Source: Herbiconiux sp.
GTDB taxonomy: Bacteria; Actinomycetota; Actinomycetes; Actinomycetales; Microbacteriaceae
Assembly: GCF_023264895.1 (NCBI RefSeq)
Contig: NZ_JAHFUY010000021.1
Coordinates: 1-64,000 of the forward strand
DNA length: 64,000 nucleotides
Reading direction: 5' to 3'
Numbering within the stretch: the stretch's first letter is position 1; every line of letters starts with the position of its first letter. Below are positions 8,363 through 15,790 of this stretch, piece after piece. Made by a program: the position numbers and the translations under genes. The notes under the pieces are model-generated. The model saw nothing but the letters and a program-made list of their open reading frames with translations, did not search any database and was not told the origin of the DNA.

Positions 8363-8706
8363 GGAGATGGTTGATCCTCGCCGGCGCGATCGTGCTGGAG
8401 GTCACGGCGACGCTGTCGCTGCGCGCCGCGATCGACGCACCGTGGTGGGCGCTGCTCGCGGTCGTCGGCTACGGCGGAGCCTTCGTCGCGTTGTCGATGC
8501 TCCTGCGCCTCGGCACCCCGATCGGAGTCGTCTACGGCATCTGGGCGGCAGCAGGCGTGGCTCTGACCGCGGTGCTCGGCAGCATCGTCTTCGGCGAGCC
8601 GTTCACGTTCCTGATCGGGCTGGGCATCGCCGTGGTGATCGCGGGGGTGGTGCTCGTGGAGACAGGGCACGGGGCAGCCGTCGAGAGCGCGGGTGGCCGC
8701 TCGTGA
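8359..8706 (+). CDS. SMR-family efflux subunit, first of a pair
   Basis: A 115-residue four-helix small multidrug resistance protein. The essential membrane Glu is at position 14 in VLEVTATLSLRA. The third and fourth helices show the family pattern PIGVVYGIWAAAGVALTAVLG and GEPFTFLIGLGIAVVIAGV. It is fused head to tail with the TetR gene (ATGA) and the second SMR gene (GTGA). Paired SMR proteins such as EbrAB or YkkCD work as antiparallel heterodimers exchanging protons for cationic compounds or guanidinium-like metabolites. The substrate here is not known. Confidence 0.9.
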   Translation: MRRWLILAGAIVLEVTATLSLRAAIDAPWWALLAVVGYGGAFVALSMLLRLGTPIGVVYGIWAAAGVALTAVLGSIVFGEPFTFLIGLGIAVVIAGVVLVETGHGAAVESAGGRS

Positions 8707-9029
8707 CGTGGCTCCTGCTCGCTGCGGCGATCCTGCTGGAGGTCGCCGCCACCATGTCGCTCCGAGCCTCGGAGGGCCTCCGGAAGAAGCGCTGGATCGC
8801 TCCCGTCGCCGTCTTCTACCTGAGCGCGTTCGGCCTGCTGACCGTGACACTGGCGGCGGGGATGCCGGTCGGCATCGCGTATGGCATCTGGGCCGCCTGC
8901 GGCGTGGCCCTGACGGCGATCGGGGCGCGGGTCTTCTTCAAGGAGCGACTCACCTGGCGGATGGGCGCCGGCATCGTGCTCATCGCGATCGGCGTGCTCC
9001 TCATCGAACTGGGGAGCCAGGCGCACTAG
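8703..9029 (+). CDS. SMR-family efflux subunit, second of a pair
   Basis: A 108-residue SMR protein with Glu13 in ILLEVAATMSLRA and the conserved GIAYGIWAACGVALTAIGA helix. It starts with GTG at 8703, overlapping the previous stop by four bases. The KKRW and KERLTWR loops give it a different charge pattern from its partner, as expected when the two subunits insert in opposite topology. The TetR-SMR-SMR order predicts induced efflux of the TetR ligand. Confidence 0.9.
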   Translation: MTWLLLAAAILLEVAATMSLRASEGLRKKRWIAPVAVFYLSAFGLLTVTLAAGMPVGIAYGIWAACGVALTAIGARVFFKERLTWRMGAGIVLIAIGVLLIELGSQAH

Positions 9030-9072
9030 AGCGGCCGCGTGTGCACCCGGGTCGCGTCGCTACACTTCCCCC

Positions 9073-9657
9073 ATGAAGCGGGCACCTCTCATCGTCGGCG
9101 GCCTGGTGGCGGCGGCGCTCCTGGGCGCCGGCGTGGTGGTGCTGCAGCCGTGACTGCTGTTCAGCGATGTGCGGGTCGACGACGCGCTGCCGACAGCCCG
9201 CTCCGCTCAGCCGACCCCCGATCCCACCCCCGACCCGGCCCCCGCCACCACCGACCCGGACCCCGCGACGTCCGCCACACCGTCGCCCACCTCCGCGCCG
9301 GACCAGGTGCCGATCATCCTCGCCTCGAGCTCCTTCATCAGCCACGAGCACGCGACGACGGGCACCGCCACGGTCGTCGGGAATCCAGACGGCACGCGCG
9401 TGCTCGCGTTCGAGAGCCTCGACACCACCACTGGTCCGGACGTCCACGTCTGGCTGAGTGCCGCGGACGCGGTCGAGGGCTTCGACGGCTGGTTCCTGGC
9501 CGGCGGGGCCGACTACGTCGACCTCGGCGTCATCAAGGGGAATCAGGGTGACCAGGTCTACGACATCCCCGCCGATGTCGACCTGAGCCTCTATCGCAGC
9601 GTCTCGCTGTGGTGCGTTCAGTTCGGCGTATCATTCGGGGCCGCCCCGCTGGGGTAG
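9073..9657 (+). pseudogene. DM13-domain membrane-anchored protein interrupted by an in-frame stop
   Basis: The frame starts at ATG 9073 (MKRAPLIVGGLVAAALLGAG), giving one N-terminal membrane segment. It meets TGA at 9151-9153, codon 27, and then continues open to a TAG at 9655-9657. The continuation LLFSDVRVDDALP is what normally follows the membrane anchor, usually with Trp at the stop position, so TGG to TGA is the likely change. Downstream are a Pro/Thr/Asp-rich linker and a DM13 domain (about 120 residues, with LASSSFISHEHATTGTA, VHVWLSAAD and a final Cys-containing strand). DM13 domains are proposed redox or electron-transfer modules. An internal GTG at 9169 has no ribosome binding site. 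Readthrough, real decay or a base-call error are all possible. Confidence 0.75.
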
Positions 9658-9666
9658 CCGAGCCGG

Positions 9667-10314
9667 CTAGAACGCGAGGTCGGTGGCCCCGAGGGGCACG
9701 ATGAGGAGGCCGGTGATGCGGCCGGATCCGTTGTAGGCCACGCGGCCCGTCCAGTCCTGCTTCTCGTGCACGAGCCGGGTCTGGATCACCACGCCGCCCA
9801 CGAGGTGGCGGTTGAGGATCTTCTCGGCGATGGTGCGGCCGTCGAGGGTCGTGGCGACGAGGTCGGTGCACAGCTCGAACGGCCCGGCGCTCTTCTCGAG
9901 CTCGGCCCACACGCCCATGACCTTGCGCCTGGTGAGCTGGCGGGAGCAGGTGAAGGTCATGAGGGCCTTGACCGCGTCGAAGTCGCCGGCGGCCAGACTC
10001 GAGAACACGGTCGCGGTGCGTGCGTAGAGGTCGATCGCGGCCGGATCCGCGTCACCATTCGTGGGACTGTCGTCGGCGAGGCTGAACCTCTTGAAGGCGG
10101 CCTGCCTGGTCACACCCAGCGTGCGGCCGATGCTCTGCCACGAGACGCCGTGGGCGCGCGCCGCGGTCACGGCATCCTGAAGCTGCACCTGCGCCTCGCG
10201 CCCGAGCTCCTCGGCGAGCGAGACGGCCTCCAGCAGCACCCCGGTTTCGGGTTCGGCGGCCCGCGCCGTCTGCAGTCGCGCGGCGAGATCGCCGGCAGCA
10301 CGTGTCGATTCCAT
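9667..10314 (-). CDS. DNA-binding protein with DUF3887-like C-terminal domain
   Basis: A 215-residue protein. The N-terminal half contains a likely helix-turn-helix (VSWQSIGRTLGVTRQAAFKRF, about residues 58-78), a pattern common in actinobacterial proteins that choose regulators by Arg-rich HTH. The C-terminal half (about 95-215) has the small alpha+beta DUF3887-like layout (ATVFSSLAAGDFDAVKALM, then beta strands to the end). The ATG at 10312-10314 is chosen; a GTG two codons upstream is possible. No clear Shine-Dalgarno sequence is visible. The role is unknown, possibly a transcription factor. Confidence 0.7.
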   Translation of the reverse strand: MESTRAAGDLAARLQTARAAEPETGVLLEAVSLAEELGREAQVQLQDAVTAARAHGVSWQSIGRTLGVTRQAAFKRFSLADDSPTNGDADPAAIDLYARTATVFSSLAAGDFDAVKALMTFTCSRQLTRRKVMGVWAELEKSAGPFELCTDLVATTLDGRTIAEKILNRHLVGGVVIQTRLVHEKQDWTGRVAYNGSGRITGLLIVPLGATDLAF

Positions 10315-10391
10315 GCCCACGACGCTAGTCGCCGTTGCGTGATCCGTCAACGAACAGATGACAAACCACTCTCGATCGAGGTCGGGAACGG

Positions 10392-10781
10392 CTAGGGGCG
10401 CTGGAGCCAGTCGAGCACCGACCCCAGCCAGGAGTTGACGTAGAGGAGGAAGGCGACTGCGGCGACACTCGACACCGCCAAGCACACCGCGGCGAAGACC
10501 GCCCCCCAGGCACCGCTCGGGAAGACGGGGTCGTAGTGCCGGAACCGGTCGCCCCACCACGCGAAGTTCGCGCCGGCGACGATCGCGAAGCAGCCGGGAG
10601 CGATGAGCACCGCCCACGGTGTCCGGCTCAGCAGGGTCCACGCGAGCACCACCGCCGCCAGCCCTGCGAAGGAGAGTCCGGCACCGATCCACAGCAGCAG
10701 CGTCCCCGAGCTCCGCACGGTCTCCCGGCGCAGATCCGCCCGGGTCTCGACCGCCTCCGCATCCGCCCCCGCGATCGTCAT
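10392..10781 (-). CDS. Small membrane protein
   Basis: A 129-residue protein with an acidic soluble N terminus (about 22 residues) and three hydrophobic segments at about 27-50, 56-76 and 88-118. It ends in a short amphipathic tail (SWLGSVLDWLQRP). No family motif is recognised. It lies between the DUF3887-like gene and the decarboxylase gene, all on the minus strand, with short gaps of 77 and 36 bases. Confidence 0.65.
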   Translation of the reverse strand: MTIAGADAEAVETRADLRRETVRSSGTLLLWIGAGLSFAGLAAVVLAWTLLSRTPWAVLIAPGCFAIVAGANFAWWGDRFRHYDPVFPSGAWGAVFAAVCLAVSSVAAVAFLLYVNSWLGSVLDWLQRP

Positions 10782-10817
10782 GCCGCAAGTCTGCCAGTGA
10801 GCACCAACCCACCCCGC

Positions 10818-12200
10818 TCAGCGCATCGTGTCGAGCACCGCCGACATCTTCTCCACCGAGCTCCGCGGGTTCACGATCGCGAAGCGGGTGACGGGGCGAC
10901 CGTGGTGCGAGCTCGGCGTCACGAACGCCTGCTGCTGATCGAGCAGGCCCGCCGACCAGCGCTCGTAGTCGGCCATCGCCCAGCCCTCCCGCTCGAACAC
11001 CACCACCGACAGGTCCGGCTCCCGCACGAGCCGCAGCTCGGGGCGGGAGCGGATCTCGTCGGCGATCTCACGCGCGAGCCGCACGCACGCCCCGATCGCC
11101 TCGCGGTACGCATCCGTGCCGTGCGTGGCCAGCGAGAACCACAGCGGGAGGCCGCGCGGCCGCCGGGTGAGCTGGATCGCGAAGTCGGACGGGTTCCACT
11201 CGTCGGCCTGGTTGAGCGTGTCGAGGTAGCCGGCCGACTGGGTGTGCGCGATCCGGCCGTCGAGCGGATCGCGGTAGATGAGCGCGCACGCGTCGAAGGG
11301 GGCGAAGAGCCACTTGTGCGGGTCGACGATCACCGAGTCGGCGCGCTCCACACCGCGGAACAGCTCGCGCGTCTCGTCGGCGAGGATGCCCGCGAGGCCG
11401 TAGGCGCCGTCGACGTGCAGCCAGAAGTCGTGCTCGTCCTTCAGCGCCGCGATCGACTCGAGGTGGTCGACGGTGCCGAAGTTGGTCGAGCCCGCGGTCG
11501 CCACGACCGCGAACACCGAGTCGCCGTGCTCGAGCAGCGCCGCGCGCACGGCCTCCCCGCGGAGCCGGCCGTCCGCATCCGCCGGCGCGAGCACGATCTC
11601 GACGTCCATCACTTCGGCGGCGGATGCCACGGAGGAGTGCGCCTCGTCGCTGCACACCAGCACCCAGGACTCCGGCATCGCCGCCCCCACCGACCGCCGC
11701 ACCCGCCGGGCCCGCGCGCGGGCGGCCACGAGCGCCGACAGGTTGCCGATGGTGCCGCCCTGCACGAACACGCCGCCCGCCCCCGCGGGCAGCCCGAACT
11801 CGGCCGCGAGCCAGTGCAGCACCTCGTTCTCGGCGAACACGGCGCCGGCTCCCTCGAGCCACGACCCGCCGTAGACGGCCGAGGCCGACACCACGAGGTC
11901 GAAGGCGAGCGCGGCCTTGCTCGGTGCGGAGGGGATGAACGAGAGGTACTCCGGATGATCGACCGAGATGCAGGCGGGCGCGAGCACGTGCTCGAAGAGC
12001 GCGAGCGCCCGGGCATCGCCGAGCCCGCCGGGCGAGATCGACCCGGAGGCGAGCCTCGCGAGGTCGGCGGGCGTCATGGGCTTGTCGAGCGGCACGTCCT
12101 TCAGCAGGATGCGCCGACGGGATGCGTCGAGCACCCGGTCGACGACGCGCTCGGTCTCATCGGAGATGCTGTGCATCCGGGCGGAGGGATCCTGGGGCAT
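10818..12200 (-). CDS. Group II PLP-dependent decarboxylase
   Basis: A 460-residue enzyme of the aromatic-L-amino-acid/tyrosine/glutamate decarboxylase group. The PLP-binding lysine is Lys296 in DPHKWLF. HVDGAYG (262-268) supplies the Asp that pairs with the pyridine nitrogen, and His188 in DEAHSS stacks on the cofactor ring. Length and motif order fit the family. The substrate cannot be assigned: aromatic amino acids, Glu/Asp and diaminobutyrate are all used by relatives. It starts MPQDPSARMH. The TetR gene upstream at 12327 is on the same strand but is separated by 126 bases. Confidence 0.88.
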   Translation of the reverse strand: MPQDPSARMHSISDETERVVDRVLDASRRRILLKDVPLDKPMTPADLARLASGSISPGGLGDARALALFEHVLAPACISVDHPEYLSFIPSAPSKAALAFDLVVSASAVYGGSWLEGAGAVFAENEVLHWLAAEFGLPAGAGGVFVQGGTIGNLSALVAARARARRVRRSVGAAMPESWVLVCSDEAHSSVASAAEVMDVEIVLAPADADGRLRGEAVRAALLEHGDSVFAVVATAGSTNFGTVDHLESIAALKDEHDFWLHVDGAYGLAGILADETRELFRGVERADSVIVDPHKWLFAPFDACALIYRDPLDGRIAHTQSAGYLDTLNQADEWNPSDFAIQLTRRPRGLPLWFSLATHGTDAYREAIGACVRLAREIADEIRSRPELRLVREPDLSVVVFEREGWAMADYERWSAGLLDQQQAFVTPSSHHGRPVTRFAIVNPRSSVEKMSAVLDTMR

Positions 12201-12326
12201 GGTTCTCGACCTTCGTTCCGTTCTCGCTCTCGCTTGTGGCTGAGCGCACTGCTGTCGACCCTATTCTCACCGGGCGCGCAGACCGGGCACCAGCGGCAGC
12301 CACTGGTGGCGGGCACCAGGCGGGTT

Positions 12327-12866
12327 CTAAGGGCGGAGCCCCCGCAGGATGACCTCGAGCAGCACCCGCGCCGCGTCGCTGTCGGGCGCGAACCCGGCGC
12401 TCCGGATCGAGTGCGCCGCTCCGCACGCGAGCAGCAGCACCGCGTTGGCGTCGATGCCACCGCGCACCCTCCGCTCGGCCTGGGCCTCTGCGAGCACCTC
12501 GCCGAGACGGCCGATCAGCGCGGTGCGCCTCGACGCCGTCTCCGGGAGGGCCGGATCCGGTTGCGCGGTGACCTTCTCGAACAGCGGATCCGCGACGAGG
12601 AGGGCGACGTGCTCGGCGAGCACCCGGTCGAACCGGTCGGGCCCCGCCTCGTCCAGCACGCGGTCGAGCTCCGCGAACCGGTCCCAGACGAGAACCTCTT
12701 CGAGCTCGTCGACGGTGGCGAAGTGCCGGTACACCGTTCCGACGCCCACGTCGGCCGCGCGAGCCACCGCGTTCAGCGCCAGCACGTCCCCTCGCCCGAC
12801 GAGCTCCTGGGCGGCCGAGAGGATGCGGGCGCGATTGCGAGCAGCGTCGCGCCGAAGACCGTCCAT
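12327..12866 (-). CDS. TetR-family regulator
   Basis: A 179-residue TetR protein. Residues 5-52 hold the helix-turn-helix (ILSAAQELVGRGDVLALNAVARAADVGVGTVYRHF). The rest is an alpha-helical ligand domain of the usual size. It is divergently transcribed from an SDR gene with a 94-base spacer carrying an inverted repeat, so it probably represses both itself and the SDR (inference). Confidence 0.87.
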   Translation of the reverse strand: MDGLRRDAARNRARILSAAQELVGRGDVLALNAVARAADVGVGTVYRHFATVDELEEVLVWDRFAELDRVLDEAGPDRFDRVLAEHVALLVADPLFEKVTAQPDPALPETASRRTALIGRLGEVLAEAQAERRVRGGIDANAVLLLACGAAHSIRSAGFAPDSDAARVLLEVILRGLRP

Positions 12867-12894
12867 GGCGTCTCATCCTAGGCGAGAATCAACG

Positions 12895-12932
12895 AAACGG
12901 ACAAGCGATCCAAGTGGATGATGCATCCGTTT
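12895..12932. promoter_or_regulatory. Inverted repeat between divergent TetR and SDR genes
   Basis: AAACGGA at 12895-12901 is mirrored by TCCGTTT at 12926-12932, giving 7-bp arms with 24 bases between. The position, centred in the divergent intergenic region, suits a TetR operator. TAGGAT at about 12933-12938 is a candidate -10 for the rightward SDR gene. The spacing is wider than usual for one TetR dimer, so this is only a candidate. Confidence 0.4.
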
Positions 12933-12960
12933 AGGATGGTGGCAACGAAAGGACACCTTC

Positions 12961-13734
12961 ATGAACACAGCCAGCCCCCGCCCCCTCGCCCTCATCACCG
13001 GCGCGAGTTCGGGCATCGGCGCCCAGTTCGCTCGCCGCTACGCCCGCGAGGGCTTCGACCTGCTGCTCGTGGCGCGCTCGGAGGCCCCGCTGAGGGCCCT
13101 CGCCGACGATCTCTCCGCAGAGCACGCCATCACCGCCTCCGTGCATCGGGCCGACCTCGCGGACGCGGCGGACGTCGCGGGCCTCGTCGAGTTCATCACC
13201 CGACGGCTGCCTCGCCTCGACCACCTCGTCAACAGCGCCGGCACCGCCCCCGAGGGCGACCTCGACCGGATGGACCCGGATGCGCTGCGACAGATGGTCG
13301 ACATCAACATCACCGCGCTCTCCCTGCTCACGAGGGCCGCGGTCATCCGGATGCGTGACGCCGGCACAGGCACCATCATCAACATCGCGAGCGCTGCCGG
13401 CTACCAGCCGATGCCGCACTACGCCGCCTACGCGGCCTCCAAGTCGTACGTGATCCGCTTCACCGAGGCGCTCTCCGAGGAGCATCGCGAGCACGGCCTG
13501 CGGATCTTCTCCGTCGCCCCCGGAGACACCGAGACCCCCATGAACCCGGGGCCGACGAAGAACAAACGCCAGCCGCAGCAGGTGGTCGAGACGGCCTGGC
13601 GGGCGATGGGCACGGGAGCGCCCTCCGTGGTCGACGGCCGCGCGAACAGCCTCCTCGCGCTCCTCTCGACCCGAGTCCTCCCGAAGCGGTTCGGGCTCCG
13701 CACGGCGGAGAAGATGATGCGCGCGAGAGCATAA
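12961..13734 (+). CDS. Short-chain dehydrogenase/reductase (classical, YqjQ/DltE-like)
   Basis: A 257-residue SDR. The cofactor motif TGASSGIG is at 13-20, the NSAG motif at 91-94, catalytic Ser144 in NIASAAG, and Tyr157/Lys161 in YAAYAASK. Ser-Tyr-Lys is therefore complete. The substrate is unknown; this subgroup (starting LALITGASSGIG with an ARSE acidic/basic loop at 38-41) prefers NADP(H) in many members. AAAGGACACC lies upstream of the ATG. Probably controlled by the divergent TetR regulator. Confidence 0.87.
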   Translation: MNTASPRPLALITGASSGIGAQFARRYAREGFDLLLVARSEAPLRALADDLSAEHAITASVHRADLADAADVAGLVEFITRRLPRLDHLVNSAGTAPEGDLDRMDPDALRQMVDINITALSLLTRAAVIRMRDAGTGTIINIASAAGYQPMPHYAAYAASKSYVIRFTEALSEEHREHGLRIFSVAPGDTETPMNPGPTKNKRQPQQVVETAWRAMGTGAPSVVDGRANSLLALLSTRVLPKRFGLRTAEKMMRARA

Positions 13735-13766
13735 CCTGCCGACGAGGGGTTTACTTAACCGCACGG

Positions 13767-13781
13767 CAAGTGAAAGACTTG
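13767..13781. promoter_or_regulatory. Short perfect inverted repeat upstream of the membrane protein/winged-helix pair
   Basis: CAAGTGAAAGACTTG has perfect 5-bp arms and a 5-base centre, five bases upstream of the ATG at 13787. It could be an operator for the winged-helix protein encoded by the second gene of the pair. No terminator-type T run follows. Confidence 0.45.
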
Positions 13782-13786
13782 GCTGC

Positions 13787-14260
13787 ATGGAAAGTGACTC
13801 TGAGAATCCGGAACGCCGCCCTGACGAGCACGCCGCCCGCGAGGCACTCTCGGCGCTGGACGCTGATCGGCAGGTTCTCGCCGACCGCACCCGCACGCCG
13901 GCCTGGTACTACCCTCTGCTGGCGCTCTCGACGGCTCTCCTCATCGGATCGCCCGGGGCGGGGATGCCCGGTCAGTCGGTGCTGGTGGTCTTCGGCTGCC
14001 TCGGCATCGTCTTCCTCTCGCTGGCCTACCAGCGCATCACGGGTCTGACGGTGACCCGGATGCCGGGACCGAGGACCCTGGTCGCCGCGATCGTGCTCGG
14101 CGTCACGGTCGTGCTGCTGCTGGGCGTCTCGTTCGCGCTGGCGGCCACCGGGCACCGCTCCTGGGTGTGGCTGACGGCGGCCGCGGCGTTCGCCGCGATG
14201 TGGATCGGCGGCCGCCTCTGCGATCGCCTGTTCGACCGCGAGCTGCGCCGTGGCCGGTGA
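13787..14260 (+). CDS. Four-helix membrane protein paired with winged-helix regulator
   Basis: A 157-residue protein. The first 45 residues are charged and soluble. Four hydrophobic segments follow at about 46-62, 67-84, 97-122 and 127-143, and the tail is basic. No family is recognised, but pairs of a small permease-like protein and a winged-helix regulator of this size are common in actinobacteria. Its stop (14258-14260) overlaps the regulator's GTG start by 11 bases, so the two are coupled. Confidence 0.72.
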   Translation: MESDSENPERRPDEHAAREALSALDADRQVLADRTRTPAWYYPLLALSTALLIGSPGAGMPGQSVLVVFGCLGIVFLSLAYQRITGLTVTRMPGPRTLVAAIVLGVTVVLLLGVSFALAATGHRSWVWLTAAAAFAAMWIGGRLCDRLFDRELRRGR

Positions 14261-14555
14261 CGACGGGTTCGACGAGCAGATCCACGCACCGACCCGACTG
14301 CGCATCTGCGGACTGCTGCGACCCGTCGACGCGGCCGAGTTCTCGGCGCTGCGCTCGACGCTCGGGCTGTCGGAGGCGAACCTCTCCAAGACGCTGCGGA
14401 GCCTGACCGAGATCGGCTACGTGCGGGTCTCGAAGGCGTCGTCGACGAGCCGCGGCGACCAGCGCCGCACCACCACGGTGGCGCTCACCGCCGAGGGCCG
14501 TCGCGCCTTCGACGGGCACGTGGCGGCCCTCCGCCGCATCGCGGGCGGGGTCTGA
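14250..14555 (+). CDS. Winged-helix transcriptional regulator (MarR/ArsR-like, PF13601 type)
   Basis: A 101-residue protein: HAPTRLRICGLLRPVDAAEF, then SEANLSKTLRSLTEIGYVRV as recognition helix and wing entry, then RRTTTVALTAEGRRAFDGHVAALRRI. This matches the single-domain transcriptional regulators in which the HTH is followed by a dimerising helix. It uses GTG at 14250. The inverted repeat upstream of its partner gene may be its operator (inference). Its stop codon lies in the first unit of a 17-bp tandem repeat. Confidence 0.85.
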   Translation: MAGDDGFDEQIHAPTRLRICGLLRPVDAAEFSALRSTLGLSEANLSKTLRSLTEIGYVRVSKASSTSRGDQRRTTTVALTAEGRRAFDGHVAALRRIAGGV

Positions 14556-14608
14556 TGGCGGGCAGGGCCTGATGGCCGGCGGGGTCTGATGGCGGGCGGG
14601 GTCTAACG
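14541..14608 (+). repeat. Four tandem copies of a 17-bp unit
   Basis: The unit GCGGGCGGGGTCTGATG occurs four times in a row (14541-14557, 14558-14574, 14575-14591, 14592-14608) with one to two changes per copy. The first copy contains the last codons and the TGA of the winged-helix gene, so the repeat grew across a gene end. The unit length is not a multiple of three. Confidence 0.85.
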
Positions 14609-14667
14609 GAAAGTCGGCGGCGACGGTAGCCCCTTGCCGGCCGGCGCCCGCGCGCGAGGCTTGTCGT

Positions 14668-15000
14668 ATGCACAGAGTCTCGTATGCCGGAGAGAAGTTC
14701 CTCGTGGCCGATGCCGCGATCGTGGCGCTCCTCGATTTCGCCATCGTCATCGCGGATGCCGGGCAGGCGCAGCCGATCGTGATCCCGACGGTCACCGACG
14801 ACGGCCGGCCCTCGCTCGTCCGCTCCACCATCGGCCCCGCGAGTCAGATCGTCGCGGTCCCGATCGACGACGGGGCGAACGACCCCGACGTCGACGACTT
14901 CGTGGAGGAGATCTCCGACCGCGCGAAACGCTACATGCGCGGCCGCGGCATCCCCGAGGAGATCACGGACCGGGTGCTCCACGAGGACTACCCCGAGTAG
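14668..15000 (+). CDS. Small conserved hypothetical protein, paralog family A
   Basis: A 110-residue acidic protein (MHRVSYAGEKFLVADAAIV...). GAGG lies nine bases upstream of the ATG. The layout of an N-terminal strand, a helix, then two strands ending IVAVPIDDG, resembles the small genes starting at 2826 and 28424. A 45-residue C-terminal helical extension (DDFVEEISDRAKRYMRG) is unique to this copy. No function known. It is convergent with the SDR gene at 15026 with a 25-base gap. Confidence 0.65.
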   Translation: MHRVSYAGEKFLVADAAIVALLDFAIVIADAGQAQPIVIPTVTDDGRPSLVRSTIGPASQIVAVPIDDGANDPDVDDFVEEISDRAKRYMRGRGIPEEITDRVLHEDYPE

Positions 15001-15025
15001 GAGCCGCCCGGCGCCCCGCACGCCC

Positions 15026-15790
15026 CTAGAAGGTGCCGTCGATCGTCACCCCTCCGTCGGTGTTCAGGACCGCGCCCGTGACGAACGAGGACTCGTCGCC
15101 GAGGAGGAACGCGATGACGGAGGCGATCTCCGACGGCTCGCCGAGCCGGCCGAGCGGCGTGCGGTCGATGATGCGGTCGCGGTCGAGGGCGCCGGAGCGG
15201 AATCCGCTGAGCGCCATCTCGGTGGCGATGTACCCCGGTGCGATGGCGTTGACCCGGATGTTGTGTGGCCCCCATTCGACGGCGAGGGTGCGGGTGAGGC
15301 CCAGCACGCCGCTCTTGGCCGTCGAGTAGGCCAGCCTCCCGGGCAGGCCGAAGGTCGCGCCCACCGAGGCCACGTTGACGATCGAGGCGGAGCCCGCGCG
15401 CTTCAGCAGGGGGAAGGCGAAGCGGCTGCAGAGCATCGCGCCCGTGAGGTGCACGTCGAGCTGCAGCCGCCACGACGCGGTCTCGAACTCCTCCGCCGCC
15501 ATCCGGAAGAGCACCCCGGCCCCGTTGACCACGCCGTGGAGCTCGTCGATGTGCGAGCTCAGCGTGGCGAAGGCCGCCTCGACCCGCTGCTCGTCGGCAA
15601 CGTCCACCCCGAGGGCGAGGTGCCCGCCCTCCACGGGGAAGGCCTGGCCGAGCTCGTCGACGACGCGCTGGGCGGCCTCGAGCGAGAGATCCGCGACGAC
15701 CACCCGCCATCCGCGACCCGCGAGGTGGCGCGCCGTCTCGGCCCCGAGGCCCTGGGCCGCGCCCGTGATGAGTGCTGTCCGTGCGGTCAT
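15026..15790 (-). CDS. SDR dehydrogenase, last gene of the catabolic operon
   Basis: A 254-residue classical SDR with TGAAQGLG (9-16), NGAG (89-92), Ser142, Tyr155 and Lys159 (AYSTAKSG). VVVADLS at 30-36 ends beta-2 with an Asp, which favours NAD over NADP. The C terminus LNTDGGVTIDG is typical of the FabG/glucose-dehydrogenase-like polyol and sugar dehydrogenases. It overlaps the iron-type alcohol dehydrogenase gene by four bases. In the operon it probably oxidises a polyol or reduces a keto-sugar produced upstream (inference). Confidence 0.87.
   Translation of the reverse strand: MTARTALITGAAQGLGAETARHLAGRGWRVVVADLSLEAAQRVVDELGQAFPVEGGHLALGVDVADEQRVEAAFATLSSHIDELHGVVNGAGVLFRMAAEEFETASWRLQLDVHLTGAMLCSRFAFPLLKRAGSASIVNVASVGATFGLPGRLAYSTAKSGVLGLTRTLAVEWGPHNIRVNAIAPGYIATEMALSGFRSGALDRDRIIDRTPLGRLGEPSEIASVIAFLLGDESSFVTGAVLNTDGGVTIDGTF

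Noticed and set aside
10536-12881. A 781-residue plus-strand open frame over the decarboxylase and TetR genes
   Set aside because: It is rich in Arg, Gly, His and Pro with no domain sense, and lies antisense to two well-supported genes. In GC-rich DNA such frames are expected.
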